Shown here one piece after another: positions 31,657 through 40,394 of a stretch of DNA of 40,394 bases. The position numbers and the translations under genes are program-made. Source of the DNA: Candidatus Competibacteraceae bacterium (GTDB taxonomy: Bacteria; Pseudomonadota; Gammaproteobacteria; Competibacterales; Competibacteraceae); the NCBI GenBank assembly GCA_016790045.1, contig JAEUPW010000165.1:1-40394 (forward strand), written 5' to 3'. The first letter of the stretch is position 1, and each line of letters starts with the position of its first letter. Under the pieces are notes generated by a model. It searched no databases, was not told where the DNA came from, and saw nothing but the letters and a program-made list of their open reading frames with translations.

Positions 31657-33384
31657 ATGGCTACCAACCCCAGCAGTATCGTCAGCCAACCCAACGTGCA
31701 ACTGATCGGGCTGGCCAGGCAGCTCGTGCAAAATCATCTGCTCGACGAAAACACCGCGCTGAAGGCCCTCGAACAATCGCGCAAGGACAACGTCCCTTTC
31801 GTCGCCTATCTGGTGGAGAACAAGCTGGCGCTGGATAAGGATATCGCCCGAACCGCCGCTCGCAGCTTCAATCTGCCGCTGTTTGATATCGACGCCCTGG
31901 ATATCGATGCGGCGGTCGTGCGGCTGGTTGACGAAAAGCTGCTGCGCCGCCACCACGCTTTGCCGTTGCACAAGCGCGGCCGACGGCTGTTCGTCGGCTT
32001 GAGCGATCCGACCAACCAGCGGGTGCTCGAAGACATCAAGTTTCAGACCCGCCTGGATATCGAGCCGATCATCGTCAGACAGGCCCAACTGACCAAAGCG
32101 CTCGATACCGCCATCGACTCCCCGGCGACAACCATGACCGATGGCGACATCGGCAATCTGGATTTCGGCGGCGAGACCGATATCGCGGCGAAAGTCGAAA
32201 CCTTGACGCAAACCGACGCCGACGACGCGCCGGTGGTGCGCTTCATCAACCAGGTCATCCTGCAAGCCATCAACCGCGGCGCGTCCGACATCCACTTCGA
32301 ACCTTACGAAAAAATGTACCGCGTCCGGTTGCGGCAGGATGGCATTCTGGACGAGATCTACAAGCCCCCGGTTTCGATGGCGCCGCGCATGGCGGCGCGC
32401 CTCAAGATCATGGCCCAGCTCGATATCGCGGAGCGGCGGGTCCCGCAGGACGGGCGCATCAAACTGTATTTGACCAAGCAGCGCGCCATCGACTTTCGCG
32501 TCAACACCCTGCCGACTTTGTGGGGTGAAAAAGTGGTCATGCGGTTGCTTGACCCGTCCAGCGCCCAGATGGGCATCGAGGCATTGGGTTACGAGGATCA
32601 TCAGAAAGATTTGTTTGTCAACGCCATCCACAAACCGCAGGGCATGGTTTTGGTCACCGGTCCCACCGGCAGCGGCAAAACGGTATCGCTGTACACCGCG
32701 CTCAACATCCTCAATACCGCCGCCGTCAATATTTCTACCGCCGAGGACCCGGTCGAAATCAACCTAGCCGGCATCAATCAGGTCAACGTCAACCCCAAAG
32801 TCGGCATGACCTTCGCCAACGCCCTGCGCTCTTTCCTGCGCCAAGACCCGGACATCATCATGGTCGGCGAGATCCGCGATCTGGAAACCGCCGAAATCGC
32901 CATCAAGGCCGCGCAGACCGGCCACATGGTGCTTTCGACCCTGCACACCAACAGCGCGCCGCAAACCCTCAGCCGGCTGATGAACATGGGGGTCGCGCCT
33001 TATAACATCGCTTCCAGCGTCACGCTGATCATCGCGCAACGCCTGGCGCGCCGGCTGTGCCAGCACTGCAAGGAGGAGGTCAAAATCCCGCCGGAAGAGC
33101 TGGTCAACCAGGGCTTTCGCGAAGACGAGCTGCAAGAGCTCGCCGTTTTTAAGGCGGCGGGCTGCGATCAGTGCAATCACGGTTACAAGGGTCGAGTCGG
33201 CGTTTATGAAGTGTTGCCGATCTCCGAGGAAATCGGCCGCATCATCATGGAAAGCGGCAACGCCCTGCAAATCGCCGAACAGGCGCGCAAGGAAGGCATC
33301 AACGACTTGCGCCGTTCGGGCCTGAACAAAGTTCGAATGGGGCTTACCAGTTTGGAAGAAATCAACCGAGTAACAACGGACTAA
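31657..33384 (+). CDS. pilB: type IV pilus assembly ATPase PilB
   Basis: A 575-residue hexameric ATPase that powers pilus extension from the inner membrane. The N-terminal GspE-N/MshEN domain (about 15-160) is followed by the ATPase core (about 185-575): VVRFINQVILQAINRGASDI, Walker A G-P-T-G-S-G-K-T (about 335-342), Asp box STAEDPVEI, Walker B IIMVGEIRDLETAEIA, and the His box. Two CxxC pairs (C-Q-H-C about 467-470, C-D-Q-C about 503-506) bind zinc, as in PilB/GspE. An in-frame TAG six bases upstream fixes 31657 as the first possible ATG, yet no ribosome-binding site precedes it. It leads pilB-pilC-pilD-coaE. Confidence 0.97.
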   Translation: MATNPSSIVSQPNVQLIGLARQLVQNHLLDENTALKALEQSRKDNVPFVAYLVENKLALDKDIARTAARSFNLPLFDIDALDIDAAVVRLVDEKLLRRHHALPLHKRGRRLFVGLSDPTNQRVLEDIKFQTRLDIEPIIVRQAQLTKALDTAIDSPATTMTDGDIGNLDFGGETDIAAKVETLTQTDADDAPVVRFINQVILQAINRGASDIHFEPYEKMYRVRLRQDGILDEIYKPPVSMAPRMAARLKIMAQLDIAERRVPQDGRIKLYLTKQRAIDFRVNTLPTLWGEKVVMRLLDPSSAQMGIEALGYEDHQKDLFVNAIHKPQGMVLVTGPTGSGKTVSLYTALNILNTAAVNISTAEDPVEINLAGINQVNVNPKVGMTFANALRSFLRQDPDIIMVGEIRDLETAEIAIKAAQTGHMVLSTLHTNSAPQTLSRLMNMGVAPYNIASSVTLIIAQRLARRLCQHCKEEVKIPPEELVNQGFREDELQELAVFKAAGCDQCNHGYKGRVGVYEVLPISEEIGRIIMESGNALQIAEQARKEGINDLRRSGLNKVRMGLTSLEEINRVTTD

Positions 33385-33389
33385 CGGTC

Positions 33390-34631
33390 GTGGCCAAACA
33401 ACCTACGCTCGCCAAAGTCAAGGCGAAACCAGAAGAGACCACTTTCAAGTGGGAAGGGACCGACAAACGGGGCAGCCGCGTCAAAGGCGAGTTGCGAGGA
33501 GCCAACCAAAGCCTGATCAAGGCCGAACTCCGCCGGCAGGGCATCATCCCGCTGCGGGTCCGAAAAAAATCCAAACCGCTGCTCGCGTTCGGCGACAGCG
33601 TCAAGTCGAAAGACATCATGCTGTTCACCCGCCAGCTTTGCACCATGCTGGGCTCCGGCATCGCGGTGGTGCAGGCTTTGGACATGGTCGGCAACAGCAA
33701 CAGGAAAACCAAGGTCAAGGAATTGATCTTGACGATCAAGGCCGATGTGGAAAGCGGCACTTCGCTGTCCAAGGCGATGGCCAAGCACCATCTTTATTTT
33801 GACGATCTGTATTGCAGCCTGGTTCATGCCGGCGAAGAAGCCGGCGTGCTCGAAGTTTTGCTCGACAAGATCGCCACCTACCTCGAAAAATCCGAAGCCC
33901 TGAAAGCCAAGGTCAAGAAAGCGCTGACCTACCCCGCCATCGTGCTGGTGTTCGCTTTCGTGGTGACCGCGATTCTGCTGATCTTCGTCATACCGACGTT
34001 CGAAGATCTGTTCAAGGGATTCGGCGCCGAGCTGCCGGCGCTGACCCGGTTCGTGATTCAGGTTTCGCAAGTTTTTCAAGAGTACTGGTATTTGATCCTG
34101 GGCGCGCCGGTGCTGGCCATCGTCGGCTTCATCCAGGCGCGCAAGCGCTCCGAAGCTTTCAGAAAATGGCTGGATCGCATGGTCTTGAAATTGCCGCTGA
34201 TCGGCGATTTGGTCGCCACCGCCGCCAACGCCCGTTTCGCGCGCACCCTATCGACGTTGTTCAGCGGTGGCGTGCCGCTGGTGGACGCCATGGTCAGCGT
34301 GGCCGGCGCGACCGGCAACTACGTTTACGAAAAAGCCGTTTTGGACATGCGTGACGCCGTGTCCATCGGCCAGCAACTGAATTTCGCAATGCGCCAGAGC
34401 AGCCTGTTTCCCGACATGGTGATCCAGATGGTGGCCATCGGCGAAGAAGCCGGCTCGCTCGGCGACATGCTGGCCAAGGTCGCGGATTTTTACGAAGCGG
34501 AAGTCGACCAGAAAGTGGACACGCTGACCACCATGATCGAGCCGCTGCTGATGGCTTTCCTGGCCGGCATCGTCGGCACGCTGGTGATCGCCATGTACCT
34601 GCCGATCTTCAAGCTGGCTTCGGCGGTCTGA
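33390..34631 (+). CDS. pilC: type IV pilus inner-membrane platform PilC
   Basis: A 413-residue inner-membrane protein on which PilB acts to insert pilin. It has the two repeated GspF domains (about 70-205 and 275-405), each with a cytoplasmic helix bundle (LFTRQLCTMLGSGIAVVQAL; RFARTLSTLFSGGVPLVDAM, SLFPDMVIQMVAIGEEAGSL) and three membrane helices in total (AIVLVFAFVVTAILLIFVIP, YWYLILGAPVLAIVGFI, LLMAFLAGIVGTLVIAMYLP). The GTG start at 33390 lies five bases after the pilB stop. Length is normal. Confidence 0.96.
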   Translation: MAKQPTLAKVKAKPEETTFKWEGTDKRGSRVKGELRGANQSLIKAELRRQGIIPLRVRKKSKPLLAFGDSVKSKDIMLFTRQLCTMLGSGIAVVQALDMVGNSNRKTKVKELILTIKADVESGTSLSKAMAKHHLYFDDLYCSLVHAGEEAGVLEVLLDKIATYLEKSEALKAKVKKALTYPAIVLVFAFVVTAILLIFVIPTFEDLFKGFGAELPALTRFVIQVSQVFQEYWYLILGAPVLAIVGFIQARKRSEAFRKWLDRMVLKLPLIGDLVATAANARFARTLSTLFSGGVPLVDAMVSVAGATGNYVYEKAVLDMRDAVSIGQQLNFAMRQSSLFPDMVIQMVAIGEEAGSLGDMLAKVADFYEAEVDQKVDTLTTMIEPLLMAFLAGIVGTLVIAMYLPIFKLASAV

Positions 34632-34644
34632 CGGTGTCGGCGTG

Positions 34645-35517
34645 ATGCCGTTGCTGGAACCGCTGGCCGCGTCTCAAGCGCTGTTTACCGTTTTAGCCAT
34701 CCTGTTGGGGCTGATGGTCGGCAGCTTCTTGAACGTGGTGATCTATCGCCTGCCCTCGATCATGGAGCGGCAATGGCGGGCGCAGTGCGCGGAGTTGCTC
34801 GAACAACCCGATCCGGACGCCGGCAAACCGGTTTTGAGCCTGTGGGGCCCGCGCTCGCAATGCCCGCAGTGCGGTCACCTGATCACGGCGGTGGAAAACA
34901 TTCCGCTGGTGAGCTTTATCCGGCAGCGCGGCCGCTGCGCCCACTGTCGCGCCGCGATCAGCATCCGATATCCGCTGGTGGAGCTGGCCAGCGGCATCCT
35001 GGCCGGCATCGTCGCCTGGAAGTTCGGCTTCGGCTGGCCGGCGGCGGCGGCGCTGGTGTTTACTTGGATACTGCTGGCGGCGAGCGCCATCGATTTTCAG
35101 CACCAACTTTTGCCCGACGATCTGGTTCTGCCCCTGCTTTGGCTGGGGTTGGCCACGGCGCTGTTCGGCTGGTTCGCGCCGCTGCCGAGCGCGGTCATCG
35201 GAGCTATGGCCGGCTATCTGTCACTCTGGTCCGTGTACCAGGCATTTCGCTTGCTGACCGGCAAGGAAGGCATGGGGCATGGCGACTTCAAGCTGCTGGC
35301 GGCGCTCGGCGCGTGGACCGGTTGGGAGTATCTGGTCACCATCGTCATTTTGTCTTCGATGGTGGGCGCGCTGTTCGGCGTGGCGCTGATCCTGTTTCGG
35401 GGCCGGGACCGACAGGTGCCGATGCCGTTCGGACCCTTCTTGGCCGCCGCCGGCTGGATCGCCTTGCTGTGGGGCGAGAGCATCAATCGAATCTATTTGA
35501 ACTGGTTGGGGCTTTAA
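34645..35517 (+). CDS. pilD: prepilin peptidase / N-methyltransferase PilD
   Basis: A 290-residue inner-membrane bifunctional enzyme: it cleaves the leader of type IV prepilins and methylates the new N-terminus. The N-terminal MGSFLNVVIYRLP-type region (here LMVGSFLNVVIYRLPSIMER) is followed by two zinc-binding pairs, C-P-Q-C (about 73-76) and C-A-H-C (about 98-101). Catalytic aspartates lie in A-I-D-F-Q-H-Q-L-L-P-D and G-M-G-H-G-D-F-K-L-L. Several membrane helices follow. I use the ATG at 34645; a GTG one codon earlier is possible. The gene follows pilC by 13 bases. Confidence 0.96.
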   Translation: MPLLEPLAASQALFTVLAILLGLMVGSFLNVVIYRLPSIMERQWRAQCAELLEQPDPDAGKPVLSLWGPRSQCPQCGHLITAVENIPLVSFIRQRGRCAHCRAAISIRYPLVELASGILAGIVAWKFGFGWPAAAALVFTWILLAASAIDFQHQLLPDDLVLPLLWLGLATALFGWFAPLPSAVIGAMAGYLSLWSVYQAFRLLTGKEGMGHGDFKLLAALGAWTGWEYLVTIVILSSMVGALFGVALILFRGRDRQVPMPFGPFLAAAGWIALLWGESINRIYLNWLGL

Positions 35518-35519
35518 AG

Positions 35520-36122
35520 GTGTTGGTGATCGGCTTGACCGGCGGGATCGGCAGCGGCAAAACCGCCGTCAGCGACCGGTTCGCGCTCTTGGGCGTTCCG
35601 ATTATCGACACCGATCACATCTCCCGCGAACTGGTTGAACCCGGGCAGCCGGCCCTGGCGGAAATCGTTGAGGCTTTTGGGCCCGAGTGTTTGGACGAGC
35701 GCGGACGATTGCGCCGCGATCATCTGCGCGAGCGGGTGTTCGCCGATCCGAAAGGCCGCCAGCAGCTCGAAGCGATCCTCCATCCCCGGGTTCGGGCCGC
35801 GATGCGGGCTCGCATCGCCCGTTTGACCGCCCCTTACTGCTTGGCGGTGATCCCGCTGCTGGTGGAAACGGGGATGACCGATTCGGTGGATCGCATTTTG
35901 GTGGTCGACGCGCCGCCAGCCGAGCAGATTCGGCGGGTCATGGCGCGGGATGGCGCGAGCGAACAGCAGGCCCGACGGATTTTAGCCGCGCAAGCCCGCC
36001 GCGATGAACGCCTGGCCCACGCGGATGACGTGCTGGAAAACACTGGAGATTTGGAGGCGCTGGATGATCGGATCGCGGTGTTGCACGAGCGGTATCTGGC
36101 TTTGGCTGAAACTAGGCGTTAA
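35520..36122 (+). CDS. coaE: dephospho-CoA kinase
   Basis: A 200-residue cytoplasmic kinase that adds the 3'-phosphate in the last step of coenzyme A synthesis. The P-loop G-L-T-G-G-I-G-S-G-K-T is at residues 5-15, followed by the DTDHISRELVEPGQP acceptor-binding region, R-L-R-R-D-H-L-R-E-R-V-F and VIPLLVETGMTDSVDRILVV. The GTG start at 35520 is two bases after the pilD stop; no other start gives the family N-terminus. Usual partner of pilBCD in gammaproteobacteria. The final P-loop residue is Thr instead of the commoner Ser, a harmless change. Confidence 0.96.
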   Translation: MLVIGLTGGIGSGKTAVSDRFALLGVPIIDTDHISRELVEPGQPALAEIVEAFGPECLDERGRLRRDHLRERVFADPKGRQQLEAILHPRVRAAMRARIARLTAPYCLAVIPLLVETGMTDSVDRILVVDAPPAEQIRRVMARDGASEQQARRILAAQARRDERLAHADDVLENTGDLEALDDRIAVLHERYLALAETRR

Positions 36123-36219
36123 ACGCGGAGGCGCCAAACCGATCTGCGGGTTTTGCGCGTCCTTCCTGTGCATCTTCCCGGTTGCGCGGTAACGAACGCC
36201 CCTGCGCGCGAGGTCTTGC

Positions 36220-36987
36220 GTGTCCCTAACCGTTTGCTACGAACAACCGCTCAACGAGCGAGTGCGCTCTTTGTTGCGGCTGGAGTTTGTGTTCCAACAG
36301 GTCGAACACGCGCTGGAGAACCCCTCGATTTGGGACGCGCGCGTGGCGTTGCAAGGCTTGTTCGACATTCTGGCCCTGACCGGGCGCAACGAGTTCAAAC
36401 GGGAATTGCTCAAAGAGCTGGACCGACACGCCACCTTGGGTCGCCTGCGTCAGACCCCCAAAATCGACACGGGCACGCTCGACCGCGTGCTGGCGGAGAT
36501 CGGCGCAGTGATCGATCAAATGCACTGTCAAGACCACCAGATGCAGGAGGCCGTTCGCCAAACCGATTTTCTGGGTGACGCGCGCAAGCGCAGTCACATG
36601 CCCGGCGGCTTCTGCCAGTTCGATGTTCCCGCCTTGCACCATTGGCTGCAACTGGATTATCCGGTGCGAACCGGCCATTTGCGTGGCTGGCTGTCACCGT
36701 TCGGCCCGATGCGCGCCGCCGCGATGTTGATTCTTCGGCTGATTCGCGACAGCGCCACGCCAAAACCGGAAGTCGCCGCGCAGGGCTTTTTTCAGCGCGC
36801 GCTGGACTGCGTGGCCCCCCATCAACTGATCCGCGTGCTGATGCCGGTCGACCACGCTTGTTTTCCCGAAATCAGCGGCGGCCGGCACCGCTTCACCATC
36901 CATTTCCTGGAACAGGCCGACCCCAACTCGCGCGCGGTTCAGAGCACGTCCGACATCGCGTTTGAGCTGGCCTGCTGCGCGATCTGA
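36220..36987 (+). CDS. zapD: cell division protein ZapD
   Basis: A 255-residue cytoplasmic protein (formerly YacF) that crosslinks FtsZ filaments at the division ring. It has the family pattern: Y-E-Q-P-L-N-E-R-V-R-S-L-L-R-L-E at the N-terminus, LFDILALTGRNEFKRELLKE, DFLGDARKRSHMPGGFCQFD, DYPVRTGHLRGWLSPFGPM and a C-terminal RHRFTIHFLEQ strand. GTG start at 36220 with GAGG upstream. It ends at 36987, overlapping the 3' end of mutT on the other strand by 49 bases. In E. coli yacG lies between zapD and mutT; there is no room for it here. Confidence 0.94.
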   Translation: MSLTVCYEQPLNERVRSLLRLEFVFQQVEHALENPSIWDARVALQGLFDILALTGRNEFKRELLKELDRHATLGRLRQTPKIDTGTLDRVLAEIGAVIDQMHCQDHQMQEAVRQTDFLGDARKRSHMPGGFCQFDVPALHHWLQLDYPVRTGHLRGWLSPFGPMRAAAMLILRLIRDSATPKPEVAAQGFFQRALDCVAPHQLIRVLMPVDHACFPEISGGRHRFTIHFLEQADPNSRAVQSTSDIAFELACCAI

Positions 36988-37394
36988 AATTGCTCGACCA
37001 ATCGCGCGATGATCGGCTCGTCGGCGGCGGGAAACGCAAAAGCGCGCAAATCCGCCGCCTGCGCCCAACGCAAGGGCTGTCCTTCGCGGCCCTGCGGTTC
37101 ACCCCGATAGCGCGTCACCCGCCATACTTCGAGCAAAACGGTTTTATCCGCGTAAGCGTGGCTGATTTGCAGCCAAGGCTCGGCGGTTTGGAGCCGGATG
37201 CCGAGCTCCTCCTCCAGTTCGCGCCGCAGCGCATCATCGACCGTCTCGTTTGGCTCGATCTTGCCGCCGGGGAATTCCCACAAGCCGCCCTGATGCGCTT
37301 GGGGATGTCGGCGGGCGATCAACACCGCGCCGGCGGCGTCGCTGATGATGCCGACCGCCACCCGCACGACCGGCCCGGCGCAAAACGCGCTCAT
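36939..37394 (-). CDS. mutT: 8-oxo-dGTP diphosphatase MutT
   Basis: A 151-residue Nudix hydrolase that removes oxidised dGTP from the nucleotide pool. The Nudix box spans about residues 43-65 (G-G-K-I-E-P-N-E, then R-R-E-L-E-E-E-L-G), preceded by [20 protein letters not shown], the MutT-type approach. The start at 37394 overlaps the argJ stop as ATGA, implying coupling; an open frame upstream is the argJ shadow. The C-terminal half is shorter on known Nudix landmarks but keeps [20 protein letters not shown], seen in MutT. It is the last gene of the secA-argJ-mutT order known from Pseudomonas relatives. Confidence 0.94.
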   Translation of the reverse strand: MSAFCAGPVVRVAVGIISDAAGAVLIARRHPQAHQGGLWEFPGGKIEPNETVDDALRRELEEELGIRLQTAEPWLQISHAYADKTVLLEVWRVTRYRGEPQGREGQPLRWAQAADLRAFAFPAADEPIIARLVEQFQIAQQASSNAMSDVL

Positions 37395-38581
37395 GTGCGA
37401 TACTCGGCGTTGATGCGCACGTAGTCGAAAGACAGGTCGGTCGTCCAGATGCGCGCGGTGGAACCGCCACGGCCCAAGTCTATCCGGATCGCGATCTCGG
37501 GGCGCTTCATAATCTGCTGGCCTTGCGCCTCCGTATAGCCTGGCGCTCGACCGCCGTCGCGGACGATGCACAGCTCGTCCAGATGAATTGCGATCCGCTC
37601 AAGGTTCAAATCCCGTAACCCGGCCCGACCCACCGCCGCCAAAATCCGCCCCCAATTGGGATCGGAGGCGAAAAACGCGGTCTTGATCAGCGGGGAATGG
37701 GCGATGGTGTAGGCGACTTGCCGGCATTCCGCCTCATCCTGACCCCCCTCGACGGCGACCGTGATGAATTTGGTGGCGCCCTCGCCATCGCGGATGATGG
37801 CCTGAGCGAGTTCGGTGCAAACCTCGCGCACCAAGGTCGCGAGCCGATCGTGGCTTTCGTCCCGTCCAGCGATCGCCGCGCCGGCCTGCCCGGTCGCCAG
37901 CAACACGCACGCATCGTTGGTCGAAGTGTCCCCGTCCACCGTGACGGCGTTAAACGAAACGGCAACCGCGGCGGCCAACATCGGCTTTAACAAGCTCTCG
38001 GGCACGGCGGCGTCGGTCGCGACGAAAGCCAGCATGGTGGCCATGTCCGGCCGGATCATGCCCGCGCCCTTGGCGATGCCGGTCACCGTCACCGGCTTGC
38101 CCTCGATGATAGCGCGCCGCGTCGACCATTTAGGCCGGGTATCGGTCGTCATGATGCCGCGCGCCGCGTCCTCCCAACCCTCCGGGCGCAACGCCGCCAA
38201 AGCGGCCGGCAGCCCCGCAATCAATCGCGCCAGCGGCAGCGGTTCGCCGATGACGCCGGTCGAAAACGGCAAAACCTGTTCCATTGGGCAACCGGCCTGC
38301 TCGGCCAATGCCCGACAGCTCGCCTCGGCGTCCGACAGTCCCTGGCGGCCGGTGCCGGCGTTGGCGTTGCCGGTATTGATCACCAAATAGCGGGGAGGCG
38401 CGGCGGCCAAATGCGCGCGCGCGACGGTCACCGGCGCGGCGCAAAAGGCATTTTGGGTGAACACGGCGGCGGCCTGGGTCCCGGCGGCGGCCTCGATGAC
38501 GACCAGATCGCGGCGATCGGGATATTTGATGCCCGCGCAAACCGTTCCCAACCGGATGCCGGCGACAGACAGCGGTTCCAT
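37391..38581 (-). CDS. argJ: glutamate N-acetyltransferase / amino-acid acetyltransferase ArgJ
   Basis: A 396-residue enzyme of arginine synthesis that moves the acetyl group from N-acetylornithine to glutamate, and in bifunctional forms also uses acetyl-CoA. The precursor cleaves itself at the nucleophilic Thr182 in R-P-D-M-A-T-M-L; the surrounding [18 protein letters not shown] is clear. Other landmarks are [36 protein letters not shown] and the C-terminal [15 protein letters not shown]. The length is normal. The start at 38581 lies 12 bases after the secA stop, so it is probably co-transcribed with secA and mutT. Confidence 0.97.
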   Translation of the reverse strand: MEPLSVAGIRLGTVCAGIKYPDRRDLVVIEAAAGTQAAAVFTQNAFCAAPVTVARAHLAAAPPRYLVINTGNANAGTGRQGLSDAEASCRALAEQAGCPMEQVLPFSTGVIGEPLPLARLIAGLPAALAALRPEGWEDAARGIMTTDTRPKWSTRRAIIEGKPVTVTGIAKGAGMIRPDMATMLAFVATDAAVPESLLKPMLAAAVAVSFNAVTVDGDTSTNDACVLLATGQAGAAIAGRDESHDRLATLVREVCTELAQAIIRDGEGATKFITVAVEGGQDEAECRQVAYTIAHSPLIKTAFFASDPNWGRILAAVGRAGLRDLNLERIAIHLDELCIVRDGGRAPGYTEAQGQQIMKRPEIAIRIDLGRGGSTARIWTTDLSFDYVRINAEYRT

Positions 38582-38593
38582 GCGATCTCCCGC

Positions 38594-40394
<1,801 letters not shown>

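Overview
This window is a GC-rich bacterial chromosome segment, almost certainly from a gammaproteobacterium. The best evidence is the right end, where pilB-pilC-pilD-coaE-zapD runs into mutT-argJ-secA, an arrangement typical of that class; thrH (Pseudomonas-like), a Pseudomonas-type fpr, darP/yjgA and kup agree with it. A Competibacter-like or methanotroph-like relative is possible, but nothing here fixes the genus. All function calls come from reading motifs and remembered family resemblance; no search was run.

Layout. 1-94: start of a transposase-like gene cut by the window edge. 217-6758: DUF72 protein, small lipoprotein, an unrecognised 150-residue protein, NDH-2 (ndh), the potassium transporter kup and ferredoxin-NADP reductase fpr. 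6877-8261: an OadB-type sodium-pump subunit with a 53-residue one-helix partner and no alpha subunit in the window. 8262-9035: a scarred gene-free stretch with a 39-bp direct repeat and coding remnants. 9036-10838: large acyl-CoA dehydrogenase. 11544-13066: CBS-domain protein, a shortened DarP and an orphan OmpR-type regulator. 13153-17563: cobalamin genes cobM, cobK and cbiD, interrupted by a DUF533 protein and an RlpA-like protein. 17806-21776: a cyclic-nucleotide-binding protein, then a fused circularly permuted ATP-grasp/alpha-E protein overlapping a transglutaminase-like protein. 21840-25780 (minus): probable operon ispG-mgtE-TPR lipoprotein-universal stress protein. 25781-27663: an AT-rich leader with a sigma-54-type promoter and an internal terminator, then an orphan periplasmic binding protein. 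27785-31339: isochorismatase-like hydrolase, a DedA/PAP2/LssY fusion and thrH. 31657-36987: pilB, pilC, pilD, coaE, zapD. 36939-40394 (minus): secA (partial), argJ, mutT.

How the genes fit together. The pil genes supply the assembly ATPase, the inner-membrane platform and the prepilin peptidase of a type IV pilus. The cob/cbi genes cover methylation and reduction steps in the middle of corrin-ring synthesis; cbiD points to the early-cobalt (anaerobic) route. The ATP-grasp/alpha-E/transglutaminase pair matches a widespread but biochemically unassigned system predicted to make and process a peptide-like product. The most unusual regulatory object is the leader at 26166-26318: a -24/-12 promoter followed about 90 nt later by a U-rich tract and a strong intrinsic terminator, all upstream of the binding-protein gene. 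It could be an attenuated leader or a sigma-54-dependent small RNA. Several convergent gene pairs are separated by perfect or near-perfect hairpins.
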